Source of the DNA: an uncultured Lachnospiraceae bacterium
GTDB taxonomy: Bacteria; Bacillota; Clostridia; Lachnospirales; Lachnospiraceae
DNA length: 64,000 nt
Direction of reading: 5' to 3'
NCBI GenBank assembly: GCA_902762905.1
Contig: CACWQE010000013.1
Location: 1 to 64,000 of the forward strand
The position numbers and the translations under genes are program-made. How positions within the stretch are numbered: position 1 is the stretch's first letter; every line of letters begins with the position of its first letter. The notes beneath the pieces were generated by a model that saw only the letters and a program-made list of their open reading frames with translations, did not search any database and had not been told where the DNA came from. This document shows positions 15,758-26,146 of the stretch, in pieces.

Positions 15758-17407
15758 ATGGAACAGTCTCCTGTCATTGTAATTGGACATAAGAATCCGG
15801 ATACAGATTCCATCTGTTCTGCGATTTGCTATGCCAATTTGAAAAATCAAATAGAACCCGGCCGATACATTCCAAAGCGTGCAGGCAAGATCAATAACGA
15901 AACGGCATTTGTTCTTAATTATTTCAATATGCCGGTTCCCGACTTAATTGAAGATGTGAATACACAGGTTATGGATATTGAATACCGTAAGACGCCGGGC
16001 GTGAAAGACAACATTTCAGTCAAATCAGCTTGGAAAATGATGCGTGAATTAGATGTTGTAACGCTTCCGGTCGTTGCCAAAGATAACGTACTTGGAGGGC
16101 TTATTACCATTAACGATATTGCGAAGTCCTATATGGATGACTATGAAAGTGATGTCATATCTAAGGCAAGAACACCATATTCCAATCTGGTAGAGGTACT
16201 GGAAGGTACTTTAGTGTCCGGTAATCCGCATAATCACATCATTAACGGCAAGGTCATCATTGGTGCTGCCAATCCGCATCTGATTGAAAATATGGTTGCC
16301 AAGGATGATCTCATGATTGTTGGTGACCGGATTGATACCCAGATCTTCGGTATTGAGATGGGTGTTGGCTGCCTGATTCTGTGCTTAGACGCACCAGTGA
16401 ACCCACTCGTGCTGCAATTAGCAGAAGAACGGCACTGTAGTGTCATCACAACCAAGTTAGATACTTATACGGTGGCACGTCTGATCAACCAAAGCATTCC
16501 AATCCGCTACTTTATGAAGAAGGATAACCTCATCACATTCCAGTTAGATGAGACAGTGGATTCCATCAAAGAGATCATGTCTAAGAAACGTCACCGGGAT
16601 TTTCCGATCGTAGACGATTTTGGTCACTATTATGGTATGGTTTCCCGCCGGAACTTACTTGCATTAAGACGTAAGAAAGTCATCCTTGTCGATCATAATG
16701 AGAAATCACAGGCAATTGCCGGAATCGAAGACGCTGAGATCTGTGAGATCATCGACCATCACAGACTTGGCTCATTACAGACCATTTCTCCGGTCTATTT
16801 CCGAAATCAGCCTGTAGGATGTACCGCAACGATCATCTACCAGATGTATGTAGAGAACCAGCAGTCCTTAAGTAAAGAAATGGCAGGATTACTCTGTGCC
16901 GCTATTCTTTCCGACACGCTGCTCTTCCGCTCACCAACCTGTACACCACTTGACGAAAGTACCGCAAAGACTTTAGCCGAGATTGCAGAGATTGACTTAG
17001 AATCTTTTGCCATGGAAATGTTCGAAGCCGGAAGCAGCCTGCGTAACAAGACCGCAGAAGAACTATTTAATCAGGATTACAAAGCATTTCAGGTAGAAGA
17101 TATGGGCATAGGTGTAAGCCAGATCAGTTCCATTAACCAGCGGGAATTAGACAATGTCGCAGAACGTCTTCAGAAATACCTAAAAGAAACGCTTCCATCC
17201 ATGCCAGTCCAGCTTGTCTATGTTATGTTAACTAACATTGGAGAACAATGCTCCGATCTGTTAGCATTCGGACCGGATGCCGAGAAATACGCCGGCGAAG
17301 CATTCCATGTAGAACCTGCTGATAACGTATGTCACCTGCCTGGTGTTGTATCCCGTAAAAAACAGGTGGTGCCGGCACTTGTTATGCGCCTGCAAGAAGA
17401 CCTATAA
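15758..17407 (+). CDS. ppaC: Manganese-dependent family II inorganic pyrophosphatase with CBS domains
   Basis: The 549-residue enzyme hydrolyses pyrophosphate to phosphate in the cytoplasm. The DHH catalytic part is split: VIVIGHKNPDTDSICSA at the start gives the first metal ligands, and ILVDHNEKSQ plus EIIDHHRLGS near residues 310-335 give the DHH motif. Between them lies the regulatory insert of about 240 residues: CBS (about 70-125), DRTGG (about 130-240) and CBS (about 245-305). CBS-pyrophosphatases are inhibited by AMP and ADP and activated by diadenosine polyphosphates, so activity follows energy status. The DHHA2 C-terminal domain ends with SRKKQVVPALV, carrying the substrate-binding SRKKQ motif. 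AAAGGATG precedes ATG 15758. Its stop codon directly abuts the repeat at 17408. Confidence 0.95.
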   Translation: MEQSPVIVIGHKNPDTDSICSAICYANLKNQIEPGRYIPKRAGKINNETAFVLNYFNMPVPDLIEDVNTQVMDIEYRKTPGVKDNISVKSAWKMMRELDVVTLPVVAKDNVLGGLITINDIAKSYMDDYESDVISKARTPYSNLVEVLEGTLVSGNPHNHIINGKVIIGAANPHLIENMVAKDDLMIVGDRIDTQIFGIEMGVGCLILCLDAPVNPLVLQLAEERHCSVITTKLDTYTVARLINQSIPIRYFMKKDNLITFQLDETVDSIKEIMSKKRHRDFPIVDDFGHYYGMVSRRNLLALRRKKVILVDHNEKSQAIAGIEDAEICEIIDHHRLGSLQTISPVYFRNQPVGCTATIIYQMYVENQQSLSKEMAGLLCAAILSDTLLFRSPTCTPLDESTAKTLAEIAEIDLESFAMEMFEAGSSLRNKTAEELFNQDYKAFQVEDMGIGVSQISSINQRELDNVAERLQKYLKETLPSMPVQLVYVMLTNIGEQCSDLLAFGPDAEKYAGEAFHVEPADNVCHLPGVVSRKKQVVPALVMRLQEDL

Positions 17408-17703
17408 CCCCTTGCACAGGGTAAGGAATGACGGACGCACATGTTGGGGATTGTGAACCCGGCTTTGGGCGGTGTCATATTGCAGCAGGCACACTTGCGC
17501 TACGGGCTCGCACGCAGCAGACACTAATGTTCGTTATACATATTATTACGTTGCAAAGTGCTGGCGTGCTCCACGTACCTGCTTGCAAACATGACAGACC
17601 GCCCTGCCGGGATTTACTTTTTTTGAACATGCGCTGTTTATCGTGTGATCTAATTACGACTGCGCTTATCGCCCACCCGAAGCCGTCCTGTCGTTGGTGT
17701 AGG
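17408..17703 (+). repeat. Copy A of the stop-codon-abutting non-coding repeat
   Basis: It starts right after the ppaC stop codon with CCCTTGCACAGGGTAAGG and GACGGACGCAC, followed near 17516 by CGCAGCAGACACTAATG and ending with GCTTATCGCCCACCCGAAG at 17664. These words match the copies at 1-182 and 17975-18273 in the same order. Short open frames here have no ribosome site and no protein-like composition. Confidence 0.65.
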
Positions 17704-18009
17704 TAATTTACGTAATGGCAAGCTATAGGAGATAAAGAATCATTATGCGTATGGTGGAAGTAAGCTTATCAATGAAGCTATTCTTTATTTCTGTGAGTTG
17801 ACAATTTCATGCAAGTATGAGTCTATACCGTACCTATTATATACACAATATACGTGTACATAATTCATGTTTGGTTTTCTTCGTTTTCTCTTATATCCGA
17901 TAATATATATTTTTCTGCCCTAACATGTAGCCAGATTATTAATATTAACCACAGTCAAAGCTCCGGAGCCTATTAACGCCGGACGGCTTCGGGTGGGCGA
18001 TAAGCACAG
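17660..18009. repeat. Long inverted repeat flanking an AT-rich spacer
   Basis: Bases 17664-17688 and 17981-18005 are exact reverse complements over 25 bases (core CCCACCCGAAGCC), extending to about 29 bases with one mismatch. The arms enclose about 290 AT-rich bases. In that spacer I see a TTGACA at about 17796 without a clear -10 partner, and nothing else I can name. Confidence 0.8.
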
Positions 18010-18273
18010 CGTATATGTTAATGACAGTATATTGTGCCAGCCTCAGCTTCGGAGAGAAAAATTTGGATTCCAAAGAGGGGCATTTGCGACTGTCGGTGCT
18101 TGCATTGACCACTTAGCGAAGTTTTGACGAGCTTAGTGGGCATAGTGTTACATTGCTTAGCATCCGCTACAGGAGCAATTAAGTGCGAACGGCCCCGGCT
18201 TGGAACCAATTTTTCTAGGCCGTTGCGTCCGTTGGGCACAAAGTCCATCTTAACTTACGCTGTGCTAGGGGGA
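17975..18273 (-). repeat. Copy B of the stop-codon-abutting non-coding repeat
   Basis: On the minus strand it starts directly after the lacI stop codon with CTAGCACAGCGTAAG, followed by CAACGGACGCAAC, GTAGCGGATGCTAAG and the end motif CGCTGTGCTTATCGCC. An 11-base inverted repeat, AGCACAGCGTA at 18003-18013 and TACGCTGTGCT at 18256-18266, bounds a 264-base unit, as in a miniature inverted-repeat element. No coding frame is convincing. Confidence 0.65.
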
Positions 18274-19347
18274 TTATATGAAATATTCGGGTTGGTTGAG
18301 ATCCCACACAGAAGTACAACTACTCCGGATCATAAGTTTTCTCTCCAACTCCATTCGGATAACTTCCGTATGCCTGCCCTGAATCCGGTCTAGCAGCAAA
18401 TGAATTGCAAACCTTGCCATATTCTCCTTCGGAAGATGCACGGTAGATAACATTGGTTTTGTAAACTGCCCTTCCTCAATATCGTCACTCGATATAATAG
18501 ATGGTGTATACGGCAGGCTTCGATACTGATTCAGACATTTTAGCATGCCAATTGCGGTAATGTCATTAGCACAATATATTCCCGTCGGAGGAACATCCAT
18601 CTGAAGAAATTGCTGCATGGTAGCAAACCCTGCTTTCTCTGTCTGTTCCGTGTCCACAATATATTCTGGATAGAAATCAATATTATGTAAACGAAGTACT
18701 TCTGAATATCCTTTATACCTTGCTTCTTCATGACATTTTCCCACATAGGCAATTCGTTCATGTCCTAGCTCTACAAGATATTCCACAGCAAGGGAAGCAA
18801 TCTTTTTACCATCACATAACACTTCGTCCACTTCATAATTCGTTGAATTCCGATTAATTGACACAATATTCTTATAATACTTCTTCAATCGCTTAATTAC
18901 CTTCGGGCAACATCTTCCGATAATGATCAGACCATTATGTTCTTCCTGATCTTCAAACATATCCCGAAATATACTATCTAAGTTTGCTTTCTCACATGCA
19001 CGGTCATCCGAGAACACAGACTGATACCAGACACAAGACAAAATACAGGCATTATCATGAATCTGACTCTCTACCACCCGAAGTAATTCTTCAAAAAATG
19101 GATCCCGATGCACTCCATCCATTCTTGTCATCAGCACATCAATATAATAATGATTCTGCTGTATACTGCCTGTTCCCTTTTTAAGATTACGTGCTGCCTC
19201 ATTAGGGGTATAATTAAGCTCCATCGCTGCCTTCCAGATCTGTTCCCGCATTCCCGGTTTTGCGCATTTATAATTTGGATTATTCAACACCCTTGATACT
19301 GTAGCCATGGATGTTCCTGTCATCTCAGCAATCTTTTTAATTGACAT
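18274..19347 (-). CDS. LacI-family transcriptional regulator
   Basis: The 357-residue protein has an N-terminal LacI helix-turn-helix (IKKIAEMTGTSMATVSRVLNN, then the hinge AARNLKKG near residue 55) and a periplasmic-binding-like sugar sensor domain with VEYLVELGHERIAYVG near 190 and GIYCANDITAIGMLKCL near 255. Such proteins repress or activate carbohydrate genes. No sugar transport or glycosidase gene is adjacent, so its targets lie elsewhere. A perfect LacI-type palindrome with central CG, at 19536-19549, lies 190 bases upstream and suggests self-regulation. The start ATG 19347 is preceded by GAGGTGAGAAG. Confidence 0.92.
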   Translation of the reverse strand: MSIKKIAEMTGTSMATVSRVLNNPNYKCAKPGMREQIWKAAMELNYTPNEAARNLKKGTGSIQQNHYYIDVLMTRMDGVHRDPFFEELLRVVESQIHDNACILSCVWYQSVFSDDRACEKANLDSIFRDMFEDQEEHNGLIIIGRCCPKVIKRLKKYYKNIVSINRNSTNYEVDEVLCDGKKIASLAVEYLVELGHERIAYVGKCHEEARYKGYSEVLRLHNIDFYPEYIVDTEQTEKAGFATMQQFLQMDVPPTGIYCANDITAIGMLKCLNQYRSLPYTPSIISSDDIEEGQFTKPMLSTVHLPKENMARFAIHLLLDRIQGRHTEVIRMELERKLMIRSSCTSVWDLNQPEYFI

Positions 19348-19535
19348 CTTCTCACCTCACATATTCCGTTAACGTCCGATTCCTACAACAACTGTAATCG
19401 CATGATAACGATTGAATCTCTATCGCAACTATAAGAACCCAATCATTTCATAAATTACAGCTCTCTACAGAATCTGTAGCCCCCTCTTATGAGGTAAGTG
19501 TATCATATGCTCTCTAAGTTGATAACCCCAATATT

Positions 19536-19549
19536 TGAAAACGTTTTCA
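19536..19549. promoter_or_regulatory. Candidate LacI-family operator
   Basis: TGAAAACGTTTTCA is a perfect 14-base palindrome with the central CG pair typical of LacI/GalR operators. It lies upstream of lacI and no plus-strand gene follows it. The remainder of the gap 19348-19700 holds a small CTACAG/CTGTAG hairpin near 19468-19482, the repeat at 19567 and the atpC terminator. Confidence 0.6.
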
Positions 19550-19566
19550 CTTACGTCAGTACAAAA

Positions 19567-19632
19567 TTGCGAAGCAATTATCTTCTTCTCCGCAAAGTGC
19601 ACATCCTTCGTGGAGCGTTTTTACTTTATAAG
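19567..19632 (+). repeat. Hairpin repeat, copy 2 (terminator-like)
   Basis: Matches 6729-6793: the same TTGCGAAGCAATT start, CTCCGCAA, an opposing GTGGAG arm, then GTTTTTACTTTATAAG. No plus-strand gene lies upstream of this copy, so it is not simply a terminator of a neighbouring gene. On the minus strand it lies just past the atpC terminator, as copy 1 lies past that of glnN. Confidence 0.6.
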
Positions 19633-19651
19633 ACGAACTTTCCTATAAAGC

Positions 19652-19686
19652 AAAAAGAGACCAACCACTACTATGATCAGTCTCTT
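19652..19686 (-). terminator. Terminator of the ATP synthase operon
   Basis: Stem AAGAGAC / GTCTCTT on the minus strand followed by TTTTTGCTTT, 14 bases past the atpC stop codon. Confidence 0.75.
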
Positions 19687-19700
19687 CCATAAACATAAGA

Positions 19701-20114
19701 TTATTTTGTGTTATACTTATCATATCCACGCAGTCGTGCCATTGCTCTGGCAAGTGATGCACGGGATACATGATATTCCATAATACTCTGCTTTTGCTGT
19801 AACTGCTCCTGTGCACGCTCTTTCGCTTCCTGTGCACGGAATGCATCAATCTCTTCCGGTTTCTCGGCTGAGAATACAAACAACTCTACTGTGTTATCCT
19901 TGACCTTCAACAGACCGTCCGAAGTAATCGCTACATGATTCTCTCCATCCGGTGTCCGAAAATGAATCTCTCCGATATTGGTACTTGTTGTCATTCTCTC
20001 ATGATGTGCCATAATTGCCATCTCACCATCATAGCCCGGAAATACAAGCAGTTCACAAGAGCCATCGTAGAACACCCTGTCACAGGCAATAATTTTTAAA
20101 GAAAACGTATTCAT
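19701..20114 (-). CDS. atpC: ATP synthase F1 subunit epsilon
   Basis: The 137-residue protein has the N-terminal beta-sandwich of epsilon (FSLKIIACDRVFYDG, then LLVFPGYDGEMAIMAHHERM) and a helical C-terminus (AQEAKERAQEQL, then SRASLARAMARLRG). Epsilon joins the central stalk to the c-ring, and its C-terminal helices can inhibit ATP hydrolysis. It is the last gene of the operon, 14 bases after atpD, and is followed by a terminator. Confidence 0.94.
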   Translation of the reverse strand: MNTFSLKIIACDRVFYDGSCELLVFPGYDGEMAIMAHHERMTTSTNIGEIHFRTPDGENHVAITSDGLLKVKDNTVELFVFSAEKPEEIDAFRAQEAKERAQEQLQQKQSIMEYHVSRASLARAMARLRGYDKYNTK

Positions 20115-20128
20115 AAGCTACACCTTCC

Positions 20129-22488
<2,360 letters not shown>

Positions 22489-22518
22489 TTTTCTACCTCC
22501 ATTCTGTATTCACAGCTT

Positions 22519-24567
22519 CTATTCCTCACTGGCCTCTTCTGACTGAAATGCCTGAGACTTGAATTCAGTCGCTGCTTCCACAATGGATTCCTTCACATCC
22601 TCTGACAGATCTTTGGATGCTTCTAACTGACTAATAATATCTGAGTGATTCAACGCAAAATCATGAAGCAGATCCAGACGGAACTGTTTGATCTTGTCGG
22701 CTGGTACATCACTGAATATATGTGCATTGGCAGATACCAATGTGATAACCTGTTCTGCCATAGTAAATGGATGTCCTAACGGCTGCTTTAACAACTCCAT
22801 CAAAGAACGTCCATGTGCCAACTGTTTCTTGGTTCCTTCATCCAGATCGGATGAGAACTGGGTAAATACTTCCATCTCACGGTACTGTGCAAGATCAATA
22901 CGAACACTACCCGCTGCCTTCTTCATTGCTTTTGTCTGTGCTGCACCACCTACACGGGATACGGAAAGACCAACGTTAACCGCTGGACGCTGACCTGCAT
23001 TAAATAACTCACTTTCCAGATAGATCTGACCATCTGTAATAGAGATAACATTTGTCGGAATGTATGCAGATACATCTCCTGCCTGTGTCTCAATAATCGG
23101 AAGTGCTGTAATGGAACCTCCACCTGCTTCCGGTGTAATTCTGGAAGAACGCTCTAACAATCTGGAATGTAAATAGAATACATCACCAGGATAAGCCTCA
23201 CGACCAGGAGAACGCTCTAACAGTAAGGAAATTGCACGGTATGCAACCGCATGCTTTGACAGATCATCATAGACGATCAATACATCCTTACCCTGATACA
23301 TAAAATACTCTGCAAGTGCAGTTCCGGAATATGGAGCAATGTACTGAAGCGGTGCCGGATCCGATGCGGTTGCTGACACAATGATCGTATACTCCATCGC
23401 ATTGTTCTTCTTCAAAGTATTTACTAACTTCGCGATTGTAGATGCCTTCTGTCCGATTGCAACATAAACACAGATTACATCCTTACCCTTCTGATTCAAA
23501 ATGGTATCCATTGCGATCGATGTTTTACCGGTCTGACGGTCACCAATGATCAACTCACGTTGTCCACGACCGATTGGGAACATCGAATCGATGGAAAGAA
23601 TACCTGTCTCCATTGGAACAGATACAGACTTACGATCTACAATACTTGGTGCCGGATTCTCGATTGGACGATAACCATCTGCCTCAATCTCTCCTTCACC
23701 ATCCAATGGTGCACCTAACGCATCCACAATTCTTCCCTTGAATGCTTCACCAACCGGAATACCTGCCATCTTACCGGTACGGGCAACACGGCTTCCTTCA
23801 TGAATCTCTGTATCACGTCCAAATAAGATAACGCCAATCTCATCCCGACGTACATCCTGTACCATACCTTTGACACCACAGTCAAATATAACAATCTCAC
23901 CATAGCAGGCATGATCAATACCATCTACATTAACAATACCATCACCAACCCAGTTAACAACACCGATCTCTTTATTTTTTGCTTCAAGCTCAAAGTCTTC
24001 AATACTGCTTCTTAAGATAGAAATGATATTCTCTTCACTGACTGTTGCACCATTTGAAGAAACTGCACCAGCCATCTTATTCTTCAACTGGTCAATTCTT
24101 CCCTGCTCACTCCAGTCATACTCTTTGGTTCCTACTCGGAGAATGAATCCACTCTTTAAGGATGGATCCTCTTTCATCTCCAATTCCATATCTTCGGAAC
24201 CAAATTCCTTATTCAGGAACTTGCGGATACCTGCAAGCTGTTCCTCGTTAGGAGCAGTTACATAGACAAGTTCCGCTTTCTTTTCGCCATTTTCCGGCTC
24301 TTTATCCAGATCATCATATGCGGCAACAATCTCATCAAATAATGCAAAATCATTGTTATCGCATAAGATCTTCATGAAATTACGAATTTCCTTCGGAAAT
24401 ACACGCTCGATAACCAGGTGTTTCTTTTCAACTGCCACTGCAGGATTCTCAAAATCCACTCTCACCTGTGGTACCGCCTCAAGAATCTCTTTCACTTGCG
24501 TAAGCATTTCTTTCGGAATATCTGTTTTGCGCAAATCTGACGCATAATTTAATGCTTCCTGAGTCAC
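22519..24567 (-). CDS. atpHA: Fused ATP synthase subunits delta and alpha
   Basis: One continuous frame of 682 residues covers two subunits. Residues 1 to about 170 are delta (OSCP), ending with the family motif SGFILRVGTKEYDWSEQGRIDQLKNKM. After a short linker (AVSSNGATVS) alpha starts with SEENIISILRSSIEDFE. Alpha has P-loop GDRQTGKTSIAMD near residue 345, LLERSPGREAYPGD near 460 and the VGLSVSRVGGAAQ arginine-finger segment near 550. No start codon or ribosome site is seen at the junction, so separate alpha synthesis is unlikely. Delta binds alpha N-termini in normal enzymes, so fusion would tether the peripheral stalk; one delta per three alpha then needs explaining. Confidence 0.93.
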   Translation of the reverse strand: MTQEALNYASDLRKTDIPKEMLTQVKEILEAVPQVRVDFENPAVAVEKKHLVIERVFPKEIRNFMKILCDNNDFALFDEIVAAYDDLDKEPENGEKKAELVYVTAPNEEQLAGIRKFLNKEFGSEDMELEMKEDPSLKSGFILRVGTKEYDWSEQGRIDQLKNKMAGAVSSNGATVSEENIISILRSSIEDFELEAKNKEIGVVNWVGDGIVNVDGIDHACYGEIVIFDCGVKGMVQDVRRDEIGVILFGRDTEIHEGSRVARTGKMAGIPVGEAFKGRIVDALGAPLDGEGEIEADGYRPIENPAPSIVDRKSVSVPMETGILSIDSMFPIGRGQRELIIGDRQTGKTSIAMDTILNQKGKDVICVYVAIGQKASTIAKLVNTLKKNNAMEYTIIVSATASDPAPLQYIAPYSGTALAEYFMYQGKDVLIVYDDLSKHAVAYRAISLLLERSPGREAYPGDVFYLHSRLLERSSRITPEAGGGSITALPIIETQAGDVSAYIPTNVISITDGQIYLESELFNAGQRPAVNVGLSVSRVGGAAQTKAMKKAAGSVRIDLAQYREMEVFTQFSSDLDEGTKKQLAHGRSLMELLKQPLGHPFTMAEQVITLVSANAHIFSDVPADKIKQFRLDLLHDFALNHSDIISQLEASKDLSEDVKESIVEAATEFKSQAFQSEEASEE

Positions 24568-24569
24568 TC

Positions 24570-25052
24570 TTATTCACCTGCTTTATCTAAAAATTCATTG
24601 TAGAGCGAACGATCGATCTCTGCCCCACTTTGTTTACCGACTACCTTTGTTGCTGCATCGACTACCATGTCGGCAATCTCTTTCTCTGCACCTTTAATAA
24701 TCTGTGCTTTCTGATGTTGTGCCTCTGCTGTTGCATCTTCTTTGATCTGACGGGCTTTACTCTCTGCTTCTGCTACGATCTTCTGATACTGTGCATCTGC
24801 ATCCTTTCTCGCCGCCTGTAATGTCTTCTTCTTCTCATCTTCGATACCAGCTAAAGAATCTGCATACTGTGCTTTCAAACCATCTGCCTCTGCCTGACGG
24901 GCTGCAGCTTCACCAAACTGCTTATCTGCCTCTGCCTGACGGTCTGCAATAATCTTTTGAACCGGTTTAAAAAGAAAGATCTTCAAAGCTACAAGAAGTA
25001 CCAGGAGGTTCACAACTGTTAAAATCAAATTTGTTGGATCTACACTAAGCAT
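24570..25052 (-). CDS. atpF: ATP synthase Fo subunit b
   Basis: The 160-residue peripheral-stalk protein has one N-terminal membrane segment (LILTVVNLLVLLVALKIFLF, residues about 7-26), the conserved FKPVQKIIADRQ turn, and then a long Ala/Glu/Lys-rich helical stalk. It dimerises and holds the F1 head through delta. It lies 21 bases after atpE and ends two bases before the start of the delta-alpha gene. Confidence 0.95.
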   Translation of the reverse strand: MLSVDPTNLILTVVNLLVLLVALKIFLFKPVQKIIADRQAEADKQFGEAAARQAEADGLKAQYADSLAGIEDEKKKTLQAARKDADAQYQKIVAEAESKARQIKEDATAEAQHQKAQIIKGAEKEIADMVVDAATKVVGKQSGAEIDRSLYNEFLDKAGE

Positions 25053-25073
25053 GTTACCTACCTGCCTTCCTTA

Positions 25074-25298
25074 TTATTTCAACATTACGATAACCATCAA
25101 AGCGATAACGAAACCATAAATAGCGGTTGCCTCTGCAAGCGCACAACCAAGGATCAATGTGTTACGGATCTTACTCTCTGCTTCCGGCTGTCTTGCTACG
25201 GCCTCTGTTGCCTTACCGGTTGCAATACCGATACCAATACCTGCTCCAAGTGCTCCTAATACGGCAATACCTGCTCCAATTGCGATTAAAGTATTCAT
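25074..25298 (-). CDS. atpE: ATP synthase Fo subunit c
   Basis: The 74-residue hairpin protein has two membrane helices joined by the polar loop ARQPEA. The ion-carrying carboxylate is Glu56 in [10 protein letters not shown]. At the positions where sodium-type rings have Gln (first helix) and Ser (just after the Glu) this protein has Ile and Ala, so the sodium ligand set is incomplete and proton coupling is the better guess. The glycine-rich first helix ([13 protein letters not shown]) is normal for tight ring packing. GGAG precedes ATG 25298. Confidence 0.95.
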   Translation of the reverse strand: MNTLIAIGAGIAVLGALGAGIGIGIATGKATEAVARQPEAESKIRNTLILGCALAEATAIYGFVIALMVIVMLK

Positions 25299-25343
25299 AA
25301 TAAAATCTCCTTTTCTTTCATTTCATATTCTTTGTGCTGTGTA

Positions 25344-26030
25344 TTACTCAATCTCTTCACCAATGTATAATGAGGTTAAGAATACAAATACATATGCTTG
25401 AAGTAATCCGTCAAATATATCAAAATACAGACTGAATACAGTCGGTAAGAAGACTGGAACGATCATCTTAATGAGTTCCATAATAACGAATGAACCTAAC
25501 ACATTACCGAAAAGTCGCATACAAAGCGATAATGGTCTGGTAAACACTTCAAGGATATTGATTGGGGTTACAATTGCGATTGGTTCTGTAAACTTATGTA
25601 ACCATTTCTTGACGCCTAAGTAATAGATACCAGCGGCCTCAACTAATACAATGCTCATTACAGCCAAAGCAATGGTAACATTCAAATCCTTTGTCGGGGA
25701 TTTGAAGCCAAACAAACCGATAATGTTGGAAATGCCAATGTATACTAACACAGTTGTCAGATACGGAACAAAGGCTTTTCCTTTCTCACCTATCATGCCT
25801 TCCACGATGCCGGTTAATTTGGTAACAATCAGTTCTGCGACTGCCTGACGTTTACTTATGTGATCGATTTTCATATTTCTGGTAAGGAAAATCGAAAGTA
25901 AAATCAGAACTGCCATGATAATCCAGGTTACAACGATCGATTCCTTGATCTCTAAACCACCAAGTACTGGAATCGTGAACACAGTCTTACATTCGAGTTC
26001 TTCCATCAGGTTTTTTGCTAATTCTTCCAA
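25344..26030 (-). CDS. atpB: ATP synthase Fo subunit a
   Basis: The 228-residue membrane stator has about six membrane segments and the essential arginine in RPLSLCMRLFGNVLGSFVIMELI near residue 170. It forms the two half-channels that load and unload the c-ring. The start appears to be TTG 26030, which has AAGGAG eight bases before it; the next ATG is eight codons inside and has no ribosome site. It is first in the operon atpBEF-HA-GDC. No atpI precedes it. The divergent LysR gene and a perfect palindrome lie immediately upstream. Confidence 0.93.
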   Translation of the reverse strand: MEELAKNLMEELECKTVFTIPVLGGLEIKESIVVTWIIMAVLILLSIFLTRNMKIDHISKRQAVAELIVTKLTGIVEGMIGEKGKAFVPYLTTVLVYIGISNIIGLFGFKSPTKDLNVTIALAVMSIVLVEAAGIYYLGVKKWLHKFTEPIAIVTPINILEVFTRPLSLCMRLFGNVLGSFVIMELIKMIVPVFLPTVFSLYFDIFDGLLQAYVFVFLTSLYIGEEIE

Positions 26031-26079
26031 AAAACCATCTCCTTATCCTTTACTTTGTTTCTATCAGAGTTTATAATAC

Positions 26080-26096
26080 TTTACATAAAATGTAAA
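26080..26096. promoter_or_regulatory. Palindrome between the ATP synthase operon and lysR
   Basis: TTTACAT-AAA-ATGTAAA is a perfect 17-base palindrome in the 116-base divergent gap, 50 bases from each start codon. It fits the T-N11-A form of LysR-type binding sites. Confidence 0.5.
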
Positions 26097-26146
26097 ATAT
26101 ATATTTGAAATATTTGCTATATCATTTTGACATGGAGGGAAGTTTA

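Noticed and set aside
17428..17706. A 92-codon open frame in the 866-base gap
   Set aside because: No ribosome site, Cys/His/Arg-rich random composition, and it lies within a sequence repeated elsewhere without an open frame.
17743..17800. An 18-codon frame beginning ATGCGTATGGTG after an AGGAG
   Set aside because: The spacing to AGGAG is about 14 bases, the product is featureless, and nothing supports expression.
25074..25298. Sodium-coupled ATP synthase
   Set aside because: The c subunit lacks the Gln and Ser ligands of sodium-type rings (Ile and Ala instead), so the sodium reading is not supported.
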